The position numbers and the translations under genes were made by a program. Below are positions 48,375-59,650 of a DNA stretch of 64,000 bases, piece after piece. Under the pieces are notes generated by a model that ran no database searches, was not told where the DNA came from, and worked only from the letters and a program-made list of their open reading frames with translations. How positions within the stretch are numbered: the first letter of the stretch is position 1; each line of letters starts with the position of its first letter. The DNA comes from Andrena cerasifolii (taxonomy: Eukaryota; Arthropoda; Insecta; Hymenoptera; Andrenidae). The DNA is taken from contig NC_135129.1 of NCBI RefSeq assembly GCF_050908995.1, positions 3,224,001-3,288,000 of the forward strand, in the 5' to 3' direction.

Positions 48375-49702
48375 GATCTATATATGTCTGTGTATATATA
48401 TATTTCGTTTTCTCTTTTAAATATTAGTCATTACGTATTCCTTTGTAATTCATATCCTAAGCAGGTAAGGAAGGCAGATTTTATTTCACTTTGGAATCAA
48501 CGTAATAAAACATTTTCTAACTGCCGAAATTCTGCAACTGTGTCACGTGTGACATAAAGAATAAAATTAAACCGTTCTAAAATGAAAGCAATAAAAAGCA
48601 GTGACAAATTCGTTTTAATGTAATACGAATGCGAAAGGAAATATTCTCGTAAATCATTCCGATAAATTACATTTCGAATATCAATACCACGTACATATGA
48701 TATTTGGAACACGATGCACGCATTCGAAAATATTCGCAATTTTATCGCAGCGAATCGTGACTGCTCTTATTGCACAGTGGCTGTGTCGGTTGCTTTTTGA
48801 CATTTATTCGCTAATTTCTTGATTTTATTTATTCGCTTTTTGTCCGAGATAAGAAAGTATGAATGCTATTAAATTTATGGAAAATATAAAACTCTTGAAG
48901 CTTCGAGAATATTAATCCTGAGAATGAAAAGTAATGGTTACTGCATTCTTTACCTGTTTGAAGTAAAATTTATTTTCCCAGACAAAAACTGGAGAGATAA
49001 TTGCAATTATAAAATTATGATTGTACGGACAAGTCACTAAATAGAAAATCGAAGATAAACAGAACGAAGCAAATTTATTTTACTGACACTTAATAACTAT
49101 AACAAGATTAATGTTATACAATGCACTCCCGATTATCTGACCACTGTATAATCCAAAATTCGATTTTCCAAACACTGTTTCATCGATCAGTAGTTTAGAA
49201 CATAAATGTTATCAACTTTGAAATAGTTGATTTTGTGGAATGCATAGGTAGTAGAAAATAAGTTTATGAATCTAAAAGACAAATTGGCAGGTATTAATGC
49301 ATAATGAATAAACCCAATCGATTATTGTACCTAAATAATCCTTCATAAAGAAAATAGGAAAAAATTTCCGAAGTTGCTTCAAAAGTAATAAGACTAATTT
49401 TGAAATTTTTCTTTAAATTCACTATACATAGTCCAAAGTATAAAAGCATTTACTGCAATATATTCACCTCCATTACCGATTTATACCACGCTACGCAATT
49501 AACAACTAAAGACGGAAACTATTAGTAAGTAACAAATGCATCTATTATATACAGTGCCTACTACAGAAGTATATTACATACAGAAACAGACCCTTAATCG
49601 GGGTGAGGCCGAGAAGCTGACCACGCTTGACTGAATTTTATGGGGGAAACCTTTCATCGATAAGCTCGGCACTCTTAGTGAATCGTGCACTCCTGAAAAT
49701 TT
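48375..49702. other. non-coding stretch
   Basis: AT-rich. No exon or RNA gene is seen. Confidence 0.55.
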
Positions 49703-49820
49703 TAAGTTTCCTATTTTACATTGTATCTTCACTAAAGTGGTGTCAGTGGATTCCTGCGATTTTCCTGATCAAAATGCGTCCAAAGACAATGTTACTTAGG
49801 CTATTTTCAATACTGTGAAA
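49703..49820. repeat. solo arm related to the 50070-50653 foldback
   Basis: TTGTATCTTCACTAAAGTGG, CCTGATCAAAATGCGTCCAA and TTACTTAGGCTATTTTCAAT match the inverse of the right arm of the next element (TTGTATCTTCATGAAAGTGG, CTGATTAGAATGAGTCCAAA, TTATTCGGACTATTTTTAAT). It lies in direct orientation to that element's left arm. Confidence 0.6.
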
Positions 49821-50069
49821 TAAATCATTAATTTACAGAATTGAATACAAAGCATTACACTCTGATTATCGTTAAAACAATCCGGATAGCATCATATTCG
49901 GTATTATTTTCACCACGAGAATTTCACTAATTCGTTGAGTTCGCTCTTATAGAAATATAATGATAAATATAAATGTTTTATTTTTCATAAATTTATAAAC
50001 CATCGTGCGTGTCACATCAAATGTTTGCAAAGGTCTGCAGTGAGTCACCCACGAATTAAAATTTTTATA

Positions 50070-50653
50070 TCTTTCGTTAAATATTTATAAAAGTATCGCG
50101 AATGGGTTCCTGAGGGTTTCCCGATATAAACAATACCAAACACGGCGTTATTCGGACTATTTTTAACGATACAGTAAACTCTCGCTATGAGCTCATTTCA
50201 ACTATGCGTTAAGCGTTCCCCGCTATCCCCATCATTTCTTGGAATCCTTTGGTCAAGAATGAGATAACCCTAGAGCGAACGGGGGGGGGGGGGGGGAGGG
50301 GCGAAAGAGTCGACACGCCGTTACCGATTGGCTACAATAGAGAAAAAGCACGATACTTTGTCTCGCTCCGTCTTTCCCGTGCCTATGCACTGGTCTCGCT
50401 TCGTCTTTCACGTGCCTACGCTCTGTCTCTCTCTAGCGACATCGGCGGCTCGAAAAGGTCGACGCTATGCGTTAAGCGTTCGCCGCCAGCCCGAGCGCGA
50501 GCCCATAGCGAGAGTTTGCTGCAAATCAACTAACTTTGTATCCCGTATCATTAAAAATAGTCCGAATAACGTCGTGTTTGGACTCATTCTAATCAGAGAA
50601 ATGTCAAGAATTCATTGGCGCCACTTTCATGAAGATACAATGCTAAATAGATA
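50070..50653. repeat. foldback with GC-rich interior and a 16-G run
   Basis: The arms contain ACGGCGTTATTCGGACTATT on the left (~50140) and AATAGTCCGAATAACGTCGT on the right (~50560), plus CTCTCGCTATGAGC mirrored by CCATAGCGAGAG. The interior has TATGCGTTAAGCGTTC twice in direct orientation (near 50204 and 50466), a run of 16 G at 50281-50296, and a short tandem repeat (CTTTC.CGTGCCTA). Open frames of ~100 codons in the interior look fortuitous. Confidence 0.7.
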
Positions 50654-51662
50654 ATTTGAAAATATCAGTATGTAATGCACAACTCACTACGTGCGTCGAG
50701 CTTATTGCTCTTAAACTCGATAGCGATCAGTCTCCAGGCTGTTTAAACGAGAAAATTGCGAGCGAAGTGAAACAAAAGTGAATTAAGATTTTAGAAGTTG
50801 TGCCAGTGTTAGCTACGACAAGGATAGAGCGTATCAAAATAATTCAATGCCTTGCTTATTTGGACGTACCGGACGTACGTCACTGCCATTCTCAAGCGCT
50901 CAAACGGAAGGCTGTTGTAACCGCGTAGTATTTTCAAATGCGAAATACGCGCGGGGTTGAGGGTATCAATTAACCCGACCAAAATGTACGTTCCACGTGG
51001 GAACCAACGTCCCTTGCCGTTCTCGAATCTGGCCACCTCAGTGGCATTAAACCGTCTCGCAATAGGAAGTTCGTTCGCGGACGTTATCCGGTCGCGATCA
51101 GATTTATTCGACGCAGGTAACGTCCACCAGAGCCGGTAGCGTCGGCCGCGGGCTTGGGATTTATATTCAACGCAGAGTCAGAAGCCGTGCATCATCGGCT
51201 TAAGTCAACGAGCCAATCGCAAACAAGGCGACCGCACCACGCGCCTGATAGCGTGCCTATGCAGATCGCCTCGATTCACCTACACCCCCGCATGAACTTC
51301 CCTATGCACCAACATGCAGCCCCACATCCACCTCGACCCGTGCAGCTACGTTCATATGTATTTATGTACGAACATATGCGGTGTTCTATCAGTTACGCGT
51401 CGACCATTTCGTGCGGCAGTTATTCGAAAAAAGGGCGCGAAAAATATTAGACTAAATTAGTAGCTGATTCCACACGGTTGGCCTTTTTTCTCGCGAATCT
51501 GTCTACAATATTCCATGGACATGGTTTGAGGCATTGGCGCGTCATAGGTTCCCGTGTATTTCGCGAGGAAATATTACTGTGGCTGAACCCTCTCCATCTC
51601 AACTTTAAGAAAGTCATATCGCGAGAAATAATTGATATTTTAGCGGCAAGTGATGACCGACT
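50654..51662. other. gene-free stretch, CpG-richer at 50880-51420
   Basis: A 98-codon + strand frame at 51154-51450 is His/Pro-rich and unrecognised. It may be a regulatory block. No RNA gene is seen. Confidence 0.4.
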
Positions 51663-51666
51663 TTAA

Positions 51667-51936
51667 CTTTACAGTGCACACGTGGGGCCTGACAGGCCCA
51701 AGTAAACAGTTCTCGTGATAATGAAAAAAGATTCAGATAACAACGATTCGTACTGTTAAAGAGATATTTGTTCAGTATTTCAGTTTGTTATTAAATATTT
51801 TTGTTAATAAAAATTAAGTGCAGTCTAAATAATTTTTTCCCTCAAAATATCCATGCATTTCTGGATTTGGAGATGTGGGCCTGTGAGGCCCAACGTGGGC
51901 GATGGTGTAATTTTAATTTACGTGTGCACTGCAGGG
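51667..51936. mobile_element. piggyBac-like non-autonomous element with TTAA flanks
   Basis: TTAA is present at 51663-51666 and 51937-51940. The left end is CTTTACAGTGCACACGTGGG and the right end is the complement of CCCTGCAGTGCACACGTAAA. A subterminal palindrome, GGGCCTGACAGGCCCA on the left and TGGGCCTGTGAGGCCCA on the right, is separated from the right end by an ~30-bp insertion. The CCCT start and TTAA target are piggyBac hallmarks. There is no transposase. Confidence 0.7.
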
Positions 51937-51940
51937 TTAA

Positions 51941-53173
51941 AATTGCGTAGGCATCTGAACTTTAGGTTCGGTTGCAAAACACTACGACTGAACCTAGCCT
52001 TTGCACTATTTTTTTCCTATTTTTGTATTGTGCAATAAAGACGCGCAATAAACAGGAGATTTGAACTCAACAGGTACTGGATTTTCGTAAAATAAGTGAA
52101 GGCAACTCTCAGAGTAAACTTACTTGAACTATTCGCTACAATCAGTGGTCAGTGATTATATGCAAAATTCAGTACATTCATGTCCTTGCATGCAAATACC
52201 CGACCACTCTGCACACAAAACAGATTCCACACACATACATTAGGTTCGGTGTAGTTCGAGCTACTAAAGAATCTGAGACATTCTGTTCCACGTAACAGCT
52301 AACAACAATTAAATGAAGCAGCAAAGTTCGAGACATAATCTTCAGTAATTTCACGCATAGGAAATTTAATTTACAGGAATAATTTTACTGTAATTAATTT
52401 TAACTTCCATATGGAAATTTGTTAATTAGGGAGAAGAAAATTTAGTGTATAATTAGTAATATCCAGTGGCTTCAACTATCAGAATAGAATAAATCGTTCA
52501 ATTTAATGCTGCAGGGGTATAATAATGCACATTGTCATACATCAAATTAATCTTGCGAGATATCCATGAGGATGTTCACGACGTGGTACACAGTGAACGA
52601 TGTTTAATTATTAATAAATTTTTACAAGACTCTCGTCTTTTTCACTTCTTTAGGAGCTCAAGATCGTTGTTCTAAAGATTCGGTAGAGTCATCTTGCGAT
52701 TTTGTGAAGAAAGAATATGTGCGGACAGTTTTGTCACATTGTGTGACCATGACGTTCACATTCCTTATTATCCTTTCAGGACTCATGCAGGCAGAATACC
52801 AATACTCTCCCAGTCATTTACAATCTGGCATAAACCTAACTCGTAGGTCAAATCTTTTTAAAAGTAATAGAAGGAAAGTCACACTGTGTGGCAACAGAAT
52901 TTTTTTATCTCTATATACAGTGAAAGCTTGAGGCACTACAAGGAGGTAGAAGCATGAAGCAATAAAGTTGTCTCCAGAGGTCTTCTACAACCTTGTGAAT
53001 CTCCTGCTGCGTTATTTGATTTCAATGTAGTTTAAAAGAACACTCGGAAATTCATGTCAAAAGCTTACCTAAGTGAACATATTTGAAAATTGCCTAAGTC
53101 AGAAATCTGGAGAAATTGTGTTCACTACTATTTCGTACCTTTTAATACACACAACCGAAAAGCACAAGTGATC
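51941..53173. other. non-coding stretch
   Basis: AT-rich. A 75-codon frame at 52704-52931 is not recognised. Nothing else is supported. Confidence 0.5.
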
Positions 53174-53176
53174 TAA

Positions 53177-53620
53177 CAAGGGAACATCCCGAACCTAACC
53201 CGGGAATTCAGAAAACTCTGAAACTTTGCGAATATGCAGGGAATTTCCTCCTAATCACAACGCAATTTTTGTTTGCTGCCCAAATTCACTGGGAGGGGGT
53301 GAAATTAACCCCTGAAGATTCGGCTGTTTTCTGATTTTGTGTTACAACTCGCGAACTGTATGAGACAGAATTTCTATCACAGAAATAATGTTTCAAGACA
53401 AAAGTTACATCTGTTAATTAGATCTATCATTTGGTAGAAAAATTATTTTACAATTCACGAGTTAAAATCGGAAAACAACCGGATTTACAGGAATTAATTT
53501 CACCCCTTTCGAGTGAATTTGTGCAGCAAAGAAAAATTGCGTTGTAATCAGTAGCAAATCCCCTACGTATTCCCAAAGTTTCAGAATTTTCTGAATTTTC
53601 CTGTTCGGGATCATCCCTTG
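53177..53620. mobile_element. foldback element, CAAGGGA family, TAA duplication
   Basis: It starts CAAGGGAACATCCCGAACC and ends with the inverse of CAAGGGATGATCCCGAACAG. TAA is present at 53174-53176 and 53621-53623. Internal phrases are as in the 9081 copy (ACAACGCAATTTTTGTTTGC, GGGGGTGAAATTAACCCC, TTACAACTCGCGAACTG). Confidence 0.78.
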
Positions 53621-53623
53621 TAA

Positions 53624-54344
53624 GCTATTTTTCGTAATCACCGGCACCTATCTGGAAAGTAGTATATTAATTCGTTTGTTTCAATTTGCATTGCAACCAT
53701 TATCTACTACCTGCACATACCAACCTAACGTCCCGCTGCGTCTGGGTTGAATCTTACACAACACCCTATATCTACCTGCACATATGTCCACGCAGGTATA
53801 TATATATATATATGTATATGAATTTATATGGGCATGCATATGGATGCGTATGGATATTTACGCGCTGCCTGGATATGTGTACGAATTTACGTTGCGATTC
53901 GAACGTACGCGCGAAATAGGTACATATGTCCCCACGTGCGAATGTATGGATTCATCGCGAACGGATTATGTGCAGTTAGGTGCTGGTGCTTACATGCCTA
54001 TGTGCAACATTTACGTCTGCGTTTACCTTGGTACACGCGCTGTTTCAGCATATAATACCCTCCAGTTCGTTCCACGCTCACTACTCCCGCACATACAGAT
54101 TGAAATATAAAATCTATTTTATTATAGATCGAGGGCTACGCACGTGTACCGTGCTGTGCACACTGTACACGCCGAAGCAAAGTCCATAAGCGTTTTACGC
54201 TGTAGCTCGTATGCTCGTGCATTAGTCTTGTTCTGCTTGTTAACATTCCTGCAATCGGATGTTGCTTTATCTGCGATCTACATATATGTATGTATTATAG
54301 GTACGCTGCTCTACTGGAGGGCTAGTGAAAGATTGTATGTAAGC
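53624..54344. other. non-coding stretch with TA microsatellite
   Basis: A (TA)n run lies at about 53796-53818, followed by ATGxATATGG-type degenerate repeats to ~53860. The overlapping 70-108 codon frames here are low-complexity Tyr/Cys/Ile strings from the repeats. Confidence 0.45.
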
Positions 54345-54347
54345 TCA

Positions 54348-54905
54348 CAAGGGAAGTTAGGTTGATCCGAAAGTTCAGAAAATTATGCAACTTTGTGTGG
54401 AAATAGAGCAGTTTGTGTGTAAGATAAATCTATTTTTTTGTTGGTGCCACACGGCGGTTTTAGGGGGTGAAATCACCCCCTGAGAAAAAGGCGGAATCTC
54501 TTTTTTTCGTGGAATATCTCGGGAAGGGTGAGAGATATCGAGAAGAAGCTTAAACAAAAGTTGCGTCTGCTTTTTATATTTACAAAACTGTGTGAAATTA
54601 ATTATCGAATTAAGGATTGGTGGAGAGGGTAGTTTGAAAAGTATGGATTCTTGGATAATTATTTTTACGCAGTTTTGTAGATATGAAAATAAGACGCAAG
54701 TTTTGTTTAAACTTCTTTTCGATATCTCTTACCGTTCTCGAGATATTCCCCGGAAAAGAGAATTCTGCATTTCTCTCAAGGGCTGATTTCACCCCCTAAA
54801 ATCCCATTATGGCGCAAAAAATAGGTTTCCCTTAGGGTTGGACTACTCCACTTGCGCACAAAGTTGCATCATTTTTTTAATTTTCGGGTTGCCTAACTTC
54901 CTTTG
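54348..54905. mobile_element. diverged CAAGGGA-type foldback (~558 bp)
   Basis: It starts CAAGGGAAGTTAGG and ends CCTAACTTCCTTTG. The arms include AGGGGGTGAAATCACCCCC on the left and TGATTTCACCCCCT on the right, plus TATCTCGGGAAGGGTGAGAG mirrored by CTCTTACCGTTCTCGAGATA. The 3-bp flanks (TCA and GCA) only partly agree. Two 60-codon frames on the - strand and one on the + strand are arm artefacts. Confidence 0.7.
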
Positions 54906-56566
54906 GCACTTTGTAGCGAATAAAAGCTTTGAACATATGTAAAATAGGTTTCTGCGGCGACATGGAAGATCTTACGAATTCTTCATTGTCGTTTTGCACT
55001 GTCTGTCCGCAATTTTACAGTTCTATTTATTGTTATTAATTCTTCGACTTGCGTATTCGTTAATTATGTTGTACATTAAATTCGTATAAATTTGGAATGT
55101 TGTTAGTGGTTACAAATTTTGTCAGCCTAGTTTCGTGTACATTTCGCAAAGATTGCCTGTTTCACGGACTCCGTTGTATATGAATCCTCACAGTATCTCC
55201 CACGAGAATGTTATTATGCCTCGTTGTTGGCGGTGATGGTCCGTAATGTTGTTTCGCAGGACGCCATCACGATGGCACCGGGCTTGGTTTTTCCTATATC
55301 TACCACATCTTGTGTTTACCGAATGTTTTTGCTTTCGCTCCGATATTCCACACATCCGCAAATATTTTCCGTGTATGTAACAGTTAAATAGAACTGATAT
55401 TCGCTTCAATTGCAAACACGAAAATACAGTAATAAAGAATATAAATCCGGCGATTCCCCTGAAAGAATACAATTTCCGAACGTTGATCTTGCATTACTAG
55501 AAACTGTGCAGGTATTCCTACTTATAAGGGAACATATCGAACCCACATACGTCGATTTTGACGACACTCTGCAGATTTGCAGAATAGTGAAAAATATTTG
55601 ACACGTATTTTTTGTTATTGGCAATCGTCCATGTTGAAGTGGTGAAAACAGCCCCTAAAGTTGGGGATCGAAAATATATTTTTTGGATGATTTCGAAAAC
55701 CGTTAGGCGTGGGACAAATTTTTTTAAGTGTGAGTTTTTTAAAGACGAATTCAGAACCCTGGTCAGTTTTTAGAAAATTTAAGAAAATACGTTTTCGATT
55801 CTCAACTTTAGAGATTATTAATGGATACTTTTTTATCAGCGACTGATCTAGCTCTTCAGCCGCTCTGGGAAAAAATAATTTTTGCCTTTATATTTAATTA
55901 TAAATATTTATTTTAAAATATAATAAGTGATTTTTTTGTAGGTATTTGTGAAATAACACTAGCGTTTTGGTTTATAAAAAAATTAAAATTCATAAAAAAA
56001 CAGTAACAAAATAAAATAAAATATATAGGTAGGAGGTGGGTGCTTATTTTTTAAATCTGAAAAAAAAGGATTTAACGAATGAAAGAAAATAAATATGAGA
56101 AAAGGGGAAAAATCCAAGGTCTTTAATATAGGTTGAACGCACCTTACCCTAGTACAATAGTAATTATACATGAGTGATTTAAAAACATGTATTACCTACT
56201 TTTTAAATTTAAATGCGTCTTGGTCATTTCTTCTTTATGAAAACTAAAAAAAATATGTATTTTTTATTTTCACCTCTACCAAGAATAAATAAGAGCCACC
56301 TTAATATACATCCTTTTAAATAGTTCAGACGAATAAAATATTTTGGTGAATACATTGAGTAGTACCATCAAATGTACTATTATTAATTAAGGATGTATTT
56401 TTCATAATATACCTATTTGTTCCAAGATTATAATTTGGAACAGAGAAAAACCAACGTGACGATAGTCAAATGGAACAATAGCATCGATTATAAAAATATA
56501 TGGATGAAGATGAAAGGCGAAGAATTCGATTAAAGCTTCGATTGTATCATCAATTTCACATGATTC
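54906..56566. other. non-coding stretch
   Basis: AT-rich. AAGGGAACATATCGAACCC at 55528 looks like a single decayed CAAGGGA-family terminus. Opposed 60-95 codon frames at 55188-55624 are unrecognised. Confidence 0.45.
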
Positions 56567-56569
56567 TGA

Positions 56570-57200
56570 CAAGGGAACATCCCGAAACCGGAAATCCGAA
56601 AAATTCTGAAACTTTGTGAATACGTAGTGAATTTCCTCCTGATTACAACGCAATTTTTGTTTGCTGCCCAAATTCACTCTAAGGGGGTGTAATTAACCCC
56701 TGAAAATTCGGCTATTTACCAATTTTCTGTTATAACTCGTGAACTGTAAAATAATTTTTCCGCCAAATGCTAGATCTAATTAAAAGAAGTAAATTTTGTC
56801 TTGAAACTTTTTTTCTATCTCTCCGCGAATTATAACACAAAATCGGAAAATAGCCGAATTTTTAGGGGTTAATTTCACCCCCTTCGAGTGAATGAAACCC
56901 TGAAAATTCGGCTATTTTCCGATTTTGTGTTATAACTCGCGAACCGTAAAATAATTTGTTTACCAAATGATAAATCTAATTAAAAGAACTAAATTTTGTC
57001 TTGAAACTTTTTTCTATCTCTTACACTCCGCGAGTTATAACACAAAATCTGAAAATATCCGAATTTTCAAGGGTTAATTTCAGCCCCTTCCAGTGAATTT
57101 GGGCAGCAAGCAAAAATCGCGTTGTAACCAGGAGGAAATCCCCCACATATTCCCAAAGTCTCAGAATTTTCTGAATTTTCTAGTTCTGGATCTTCCCTTG
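56570..57200. mobile_element. CAAGGGA-family foldback with internal tandem duplication
   Basis: TGA is present at 56567-56569 and 57201-57203. The ends are CAAGGGAACATCCCGAAACC and its partial inverse. It is ~190 bp longer than its relatives because the centre (CTGAAAATTCGGCTATTT to AGTGAAT) occurs twice in tandem, about 56697-56888 and 56889-57080. The two units differ at several sites, so the duplication is not recent. Confidence 0.78.
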
Positions 57201-57203
57201 TGA

Positions 57204-58282
57204 GTTCGATCAGTAGATCCACTTCAGCGTCGACGAAACCTACGAAGATTTCCAACAATTGCGCTAATAAATCCCGAACATGTAGAATTTAATTGGACTT
57301 CGGCTGTTCGCAACGGAAAGACAGTTAGCCAGCCCTGTTAATGGTATCACGAGTGGCCACCGTTCCTCACTATTTTCTATCTCCCCTTTCCCTCCTACTT
57401 CTTCTCTATTTTCTCATATTTCTGGCTTTCTTGCCGAGGCTTGGATAATGTCCTGACGCCCCGACAACGCGCAGCCCATTTTCCGACGCCATTGTTTAGC
57501 AACTACATGCGCTCACGAGCGTATACAAGGCCACCTTTTTTTCTCTCGCTTGTCTAAATAGTTTACCTCTCGCCCTCCTGTCACCTTTCCATTGTGCCTC
57601 TATGTCCCGTTTTCGTTACTCTCTCCTCCCTTTCTCCTTCTCTTTTATCGTCCAGCCTTTTCTCCCAACCGTCCCTCTCTCTCGCTCCCCTTCCTCCCTC
57701 CAACCCCTTACTCCAATTTTCCACACTGTTTTCCCTGACTGTCTCCCCTTTCGTTTCTCTGCCCCCTTCATCCCCGTTCCTTCCCTCTGCCTGGCCATTG
57801 CCATTGCACCGGAAGAGGCGTTGCAACATTTGTCGCGTGCCGTTTTATTGGCGGCCCTTCCACAAAGCGCCACGATTCTCCCTTGTTCTCTTGATTTCGC
57901 CAGCTCCCCGCCAGATCGCCGGCGAGAGTTTTTCGACGCTAGCCTCCCCGTTTCATTCCTAACTACGGCCCCTTTCAGGCGCTGCCAATTGACTCCCAAT
58001 TGCGGCAAATCTGAAATTCACATTTCAGGGATTGCCTGTAATCTTGCGGCTGCTTTTAAGCGCACTCGGCTAATCTTCGCTGCGAACTGTTGCCTAATAC
58101 TTTTCAACACTTTGTTCGTAATTGGAAATTTTGTTATGCAATGTGGATGCTTTTTTGTTGTGAGGAATGGCGAGAGTAGACTCGTTTAATTTGCTTCGGA
58201 TCGATAATGTTTAAAGTCTACACTAAATGTGTGTGTTAATGTAGGAATAGGTGTTGTAATTTCTATGTTTTCGGGAGCCACG
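57204..58282. other. pyrimidine-rich tract and non-coding stretch
   Basis: 57340-57780 is strongly C/T-rich on the + strand (CTCTCCTCCCTTTCTCCTTC). This opens frames of 122-195 codons on the + strand and purine-coded ones on the - strand. The products are Ser/Pro/Leu-rich and unrecognised. I treat them as compositional. Confidence 0.45.
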
Positions 58283-58365
58283 GAAAAAAAATCTCGGGGC
58301 GGTGGGATTCGAACCCACGATCTTCGGGTTCCTCGGCGCTACTAGGTAAACCAACCAGTAATTGA
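58283..58365 (-). pseudogene. tRNA-like sequence (tRNA pseudogene or SINE head)
   Basis: On the - strand a perfect T arm, GTGGGTTCGAATCCCAC, is followed by CGCCCCGA and a run of eight T (58284-58291 as A on +), a good Pol III terminator. An A-box-like TGGTTTACCTAGTAG lies ~45 bases upstream of the T arm. I cannot draw a normal anticodon stem or a 5' acceptor strand complementary to CGCCCCG. It is therefore more likely a tRNA-derived retroposon or a decayed tRNA than a working gene. The isotype is not assignable. Confidence 0.5.
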
Positions 58366-59392
58366 CCGCGTACCAGTGAATTACCATTAGCGAAAGAAAT
58401 GTCAATTATAAATTTAAACATTATTATATGTTTATAAATGGAGTGTAGTTGCACTTTTAATATCGTATATTTTTAGTTACGCGTATTAAGCGAACATTAA
58501 TTAGTACAATTCTTATTAAAAGTATGCGGTCATTTACTGGGCTTCTACACGTTTTGCATTTTATATTTTTTTTTTAAATTACGATAAGAATGAGTAATTA
58601 TTTTTATAGACGTTTCAAGAAATATAAATTTAAATGCAATTTGTTTTGCTGTTGTACATAAATATATTCAAGTATTAATCTCAAAGGTCCATAGTTTCGA
58701 CAATTCGGTCATTCACTGGTTGGTTTACCTATTTTTTTGAAAATGTTTATTGGAATAAAGGTGATTGGTTACATAAATTGATGGCAAACATAAAAAAGCC
58801 AAAGCCGACCCTCCGAGGTTTTTTATTCCAGGCTCTCTCTTATGGGAGTTCCTGATCCCACAATAATTATTCATATTGATTATCTAAATCTGTTCGATGC
58901 GTATGTGAGTATCTGAAAATTTGGATCGAGTAGAGTATTTTTATTAGAATTAGATCGGGATCTTGGCAATTTCTTGCGGCAGAAGATCTCCGAAATTGAT
59001 ATTGTGCTCTCGTTCCACATGTTATTCAAGCAGAAGAAAACGAAATTACCAGCCAAATAAGATTCAATGTGAATTCCTGTAACTCTTTGAAAACTTTTCA
59101 AAGAAGATATCAGAATTTGGGGAAAGCATAGCAGTTTCTGTAATCAAACGCATTCGAACTCTGCTGGACGAATTTTAAACTTTCAAGCTAATGGAGCCTC
59201 GAAGTTTTCTGCATTTTCAAGTTTTTTGTAATCAGATTTTGTAATTCAGGATAAGTGTAGTGCAGTGGGGCTTCGACTATTCGAAATAACAGATAGACGA
59301 CATATTCAAATAAGCGAATTTTATATTTACGGAGTACTCTCTTTTTTTACCTCGAACATATATTTTATGTGAATTTTAATATGTTCAGCTGA
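58366..59392. other. non-coding stretch
   Basis: AT-rich. No gene is seen. TTTTTTATTCCAGG near 58820 is splice-acceptor-like but opens no convincing exon. Confidence 0.5.
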
Positions 59393-59650
59393 TAAGGGAA
59401 GGTCTAGCCAACTCGAAAATTAAAAAAAAAATCTGAAACTTTGCAGAAATGTAGCTCAAGTGATGGTAATAGCGTAACTATTTTTTGGTTCGGTAATAAA
59501 ACCGTCCTAAGGGTGAAACATCCCTTCGAAAAAAAATGACCAATTTTCAGATTACCGCGATAGATAGCAATTTTTAGATATAATGAATTAAAAGCATTTC
59601 CGACGAGATGGAAAAATTCTGCCGAAGGTTATGACTGAGTTACATTTCAT
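59393..59650. repeat. one arm of a diverged CAAGGGA-type foldback
   Basis: TAAGGGAAGGTCTAGCCAAC then CTCGAAAATTAAAAAAA and CTGAAACTTTGCAGAAATGT resemble the inverse of the right arm of the 54348 element. CCTAAGGGTGAAACATCCCTTC marks the usual inner block. No matching right half is visible. Confidence 0.5.

Noticed and set aside
57602..58189. 195-codon + strand frame
   Set aside because: It begins in a C/T tract and gives a Ser/Pro/Leu-rich product. A shifted frame and the opposite strand are also open.
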